Origin: Proteles cristata cristata
Taxonomy: Eukaryota; Chordata; Mammalia; Carnivora; Hyaenidae
DNA length: 64,000 nt
Assembly (NCBI GenBank): GCA_017311185.1
Contig: JAESUZ010000469.1
Span: 1 to 64,000, forward strand
Direction: 5' to 3'
Shown: one piece after another, positions 61,405-64,000 of the stretch
Layout: every line of letters begins with the position of its first letter
Numbering within the stretch: the stretch's first letter is position 1
Position numbers and translations under genes: made by a program
The notes under the pieces: model-generated
The model's database searches: none
What the model was told of the DNA's origin: nothing
Seen by the model: the letters and a program-made list of their open reading frames with translations, nothing else

Positions 61405-62932
61405 CTAGAGCATTGGAAACACAAAGTGTGAGTGTGTTTCATTAAATATGAGGAGAAAACCATAGACTCCATCGTGGTAATGAATTCCACCCAGTAGATC
61501 CCTTGACAATGGGGTGCAAGACTAAGTGTGAACCTGTAGCAGGGGGGAATCATGTCCTGGTCCTGGTGGGGCGTCTCCTAGAACACATTCCTGAACTGCT
61601 CACCCAAGTGTCCTCACCACCTGACGCTGAGAGGCTGGACATGATGACATCTTGGATGGAAAGCACTGAGGACATTTGGGTCAATGCCAAGTGCACAAGT
61701 GTAGGAGGAGCTTCCTCCGTGGCTGCAGAGTCCCCACCACCCACACGCCGTGGGAGCCCTGGCCCTGCAGTAGGTGCCGCGTCCTGTGACTTGGTCTGAG
61801 GAGCAGAGTTCGGCTACAGTGATGGACGTCACTCAGTGACAGCAGTTCTCACAGGAGTGTGACTTCCATCTCGATCACACCCTGTACCTCACTGCTGGGT
61901 CGAGTCTGCTGCCAAATTGGGGCAGTGTTGTGGGGACACCCACGTGGCAGGGATAGAGGGAAACCTTAGGCCAGCACCCATGAGGAGGGAGGCCTCAGTC
62001 CAGCTGCAGGATTTGCTCCCTCTCCCCAAGTGCAGGGGTGAGGAGGAACACACCCTCCCCATTGGCCTTGAGCTCCCTCAGGTCCACACAGACCTGGATC
62101 TTGGTACGAGAGGCCCTGGGACTCAGCACACAGTGTAGCTGCCCCAGGTCCTGACCTGCACAGGCTGGGAGCCCACATGGTGAGTTCAAGGACCTAGGGG
62201 ATGGCAGTGGATGCAGCAACAGGAGACAGGTTGGGCACTGACAGAAGTGGGTCCCGTCCCCTTCTGAACAGGCCTGAGTCAGAGTGAGTGAGGTTGCATG
62301 ACAAGCCTTCACCCCAGTCTGTCTGACGTCCCTCATGAGACTGGGGCCCCCACTTCAGGCCCAGCACCCCTTAGCCCTTAGGCCACAGGCCCTCAGTACC
62401 TGCATCAGGGGAAAGGTGGTCACACCATCCCTGCCCCGGGCTGGCCAGGAGAGTGACAAGGATTCAGTCCTCAGTCCCCTACTGGTCCCTCCTCTGTCCC
62501 TTCCCTCCAGAGGTCACCGTCCTCTGACCCCAAGTGCAGGATGTGGTCACAGCAGACACGTGCCCTGGGTGCAGGATGCCCCCCGACACGGCACAGACAA
62601 GGTGCATGGAGATGGCATGGGACACGGCCACCAGGTCCCTCTTAGCAAGTCAAGACACAAATGTGCTGGGTCCTCATGGCAATGCTCTCCATCCCTCCCT
62701 TCAAACAATGTCCAAAAACTTGATTTTGGATCTCAGCCCCAAGGACTGTGAGACGACAGCTTGATGTGGTTCAAGCCATCAGGTCTACAGGATCCTGTTC
62801 CCACAGCCCCAGGAATATGGTGCAGCAGCCCAGGGGCTGTGACCAGCACGTGTGGACCCTGTGAGGGCTCCTGGGACCAAGGCGAGGCTTCACCACAGCC
62901 AAAGTCTCATTGTCCTCTTTCCCTTCTGCCCT

Positions 62933-64000
62933 CACAAAGCGTGAGTGTGTTTCATAAAGCACGAGGAGAAAACCATAGACCCCATCGTGGTAATGAACTC
63001 CACCCGGTGGATCCCTTGACTCCGGGGGGCGGGACAGAGCATGAACCTGGAGCGAGGCTGGAATCACATCCTGGTCCTGGTGGGGCGTCCCATTGAACAC
63101 GGTCCTGAACTGCTCACCTGGGTGTCTTCACCTCCTGACACTGACAGTCTGGACGTGATGACATACGGGTAGAAACCACTGAGCACATTTGGGTCAATGC
63201 CAAGTGCACAAGTGTAGGAGGAGCTTCCTCCGTGGCTGCAGAGGCCCCACCACCCACATGCCGCGGGAGGTCTGGCCCTGCAGTGGGGGCGACGCCCTGT
63301 GACTTGCTCTGAGGAGCTGAGTTCAACTGAAGTGATGGCCGTCACTCAGGACAGCAGGTCTCACAGAGGTGTAACATCCTTCTCCCTCACACCCCGTCCT
63401 TCACTTCTGGGATAAGCCTGCTGCCATGTGTGGGCTGCACTGTGGGACATCCATGTGGCCCGGATGGAGGGCAAACTCAGGCTAACACCTGTGAGTAGGG
63501 TTGCCTCAGTCCATCTCCAGGATCTGCTCTCCTTCCCCACGTGGAGGGGTGAGGGGGACCACATCCTCCCAGTTGGCATTGATCTCCTTCAGTTCTACAC
63601 ACATCTGGAGATCAATCTGAGAGGCCCTAGCACTCAGCCCCCAGTGTAGCCGCCCCAGGTACTGACCTGCAAAGGCTGTGAGCCCACATGGTGTGTTCAA
63701 GGGCTGCAGGATAGCAGTGGATGAAGCAGCAGGTGACCGGGATGGCACTGACAGAGGTGGGTCAGGACCCCTCTGGGCAGGCCCGATTCAGAGTCAGTGA
63801 GGCTGCATGGCTGGCCTTCACCCAAGTCCCTCCAGCTTCCCTCATGGGACTGGTGCCTCCACCCCGGGCCCAGCACCCCTTAGCCCTCAGGCCACAGGCC
63901 CTCAGCACCTGCATCAGTGGGAAGGTGGTCACACTGTCCCTGCCCCGGGCCAGTCAGGAGCGTGACAGGGATTCAGTTCTCAGCTCCCTGCCGGCCCCTC
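62933..64000. repeat. Tandem duplicate of copy D intron 1
   Basis: From CACAAAGCGTGAGTGTG at 62933 the sequence repeats 61420 onward in direct orientation, up to the window edge. The breakpoint lies 16 bases outside the V-exon acceptor, so the exon itself is not copied in the part visible here. Confidence 0.8.

Larger units (their letters stand above)
49036..62920. repeat. Segmental duplication, right copy (unit D)
   Basis: Direct repeat of the first 12 kb. The order is the same: L1 tail, possible terminal exon, env-like relic, GC-rich block, then the receptor gene. Confidence 0.9.

Noticed and set aside
1..64000. CRISPR arrays, phage or bacterial operons
   Set aside because: No direct-repeat/spacer pattern or prokaryotic gene organisation. 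Repeats are SINEs, L1 and segmental duplications.

Overview
This is mammalian nuclear DNA, most likely from a feliform carnivoran (cat, hyena or civet side). The evidence is many copies of the carnivore tRNA-derived SINE (5' end GGGGCACCTGGGTGGCTCAG, 3' end AAATAAATAAAACATT plus A tail, some with clear target-site duplications), a carnivore-type LINE-1, and split genes with consensus splice sites. The SINE body (CTGTGCTGACAGCTCAGAGCCTGGAGCC) looks feliform rather than canid. The family within Feliformia cannot be settled by eye.

The main content is a tandem cluster of minus-strand receptor genes that I assign to the SLAM (CD2-subset) family of leukocyte receptors. Each gene has a 73-nt signal-peptide exon, a 393-nt V-set exon without the canonical intradomain disulfide, a 297-nt C2-set exon with the four-cysteine SLAM pattern, a transmembrane exon, and two small cytoplasmic exons, the last ending in an ITSM-like tyrosine motif. 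Exon phases agree throughout. Copy A (6073-16720, 349 codons) and copy B (25423-31548, 346 codons) are complete and open. Copy D (56427-61404 and beyond) has every exon except the signal peptide, which must lie past the right edge. Copy C (38.5-40.4 kb) keeps only an open C2 exon. The cytoplasmic tails differ: A has VLYAEL plus TVYTEV, B has TVYTEV only, and D has NVYTEV.

Layout: 0-5.7 kb, non-coding flank with a dead retroviral env-like relic, a short L1 tail and a possible terminal exon of an unknown plus-strand gene; 5.7-16.7 kb, gene A; 16.7-25.1 kb, intergenic with SINEs and old MIR pieces; 25.1-31.5 kb, gene B; 31.5-38.5 kb, duplicated upstream flank interrupted by an L1/SINE insertion; 38.5-40.4 kb, fragment C; 40.47-48.19 kb, a near full-length antisense L1 with four nested SINEs; 49.04-64 kb, a second copy of the whole 0-12 kb segment carrying gene D, whose first intron is itself tandemly duplicated from 62.93 kb on.

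The cluster grew by segmental duplication. Position 1 aligns with 49036 and the match runs to about 12.0/62.9 kb. B aligns with 5.72-12.0 kb and then with 16.5-19.1 kb. A SINE in the C2-V intron is shared by C and D but absent from A and B, which gives a partial order of events. I find no CRISPR, bacterial or ribosomal features.
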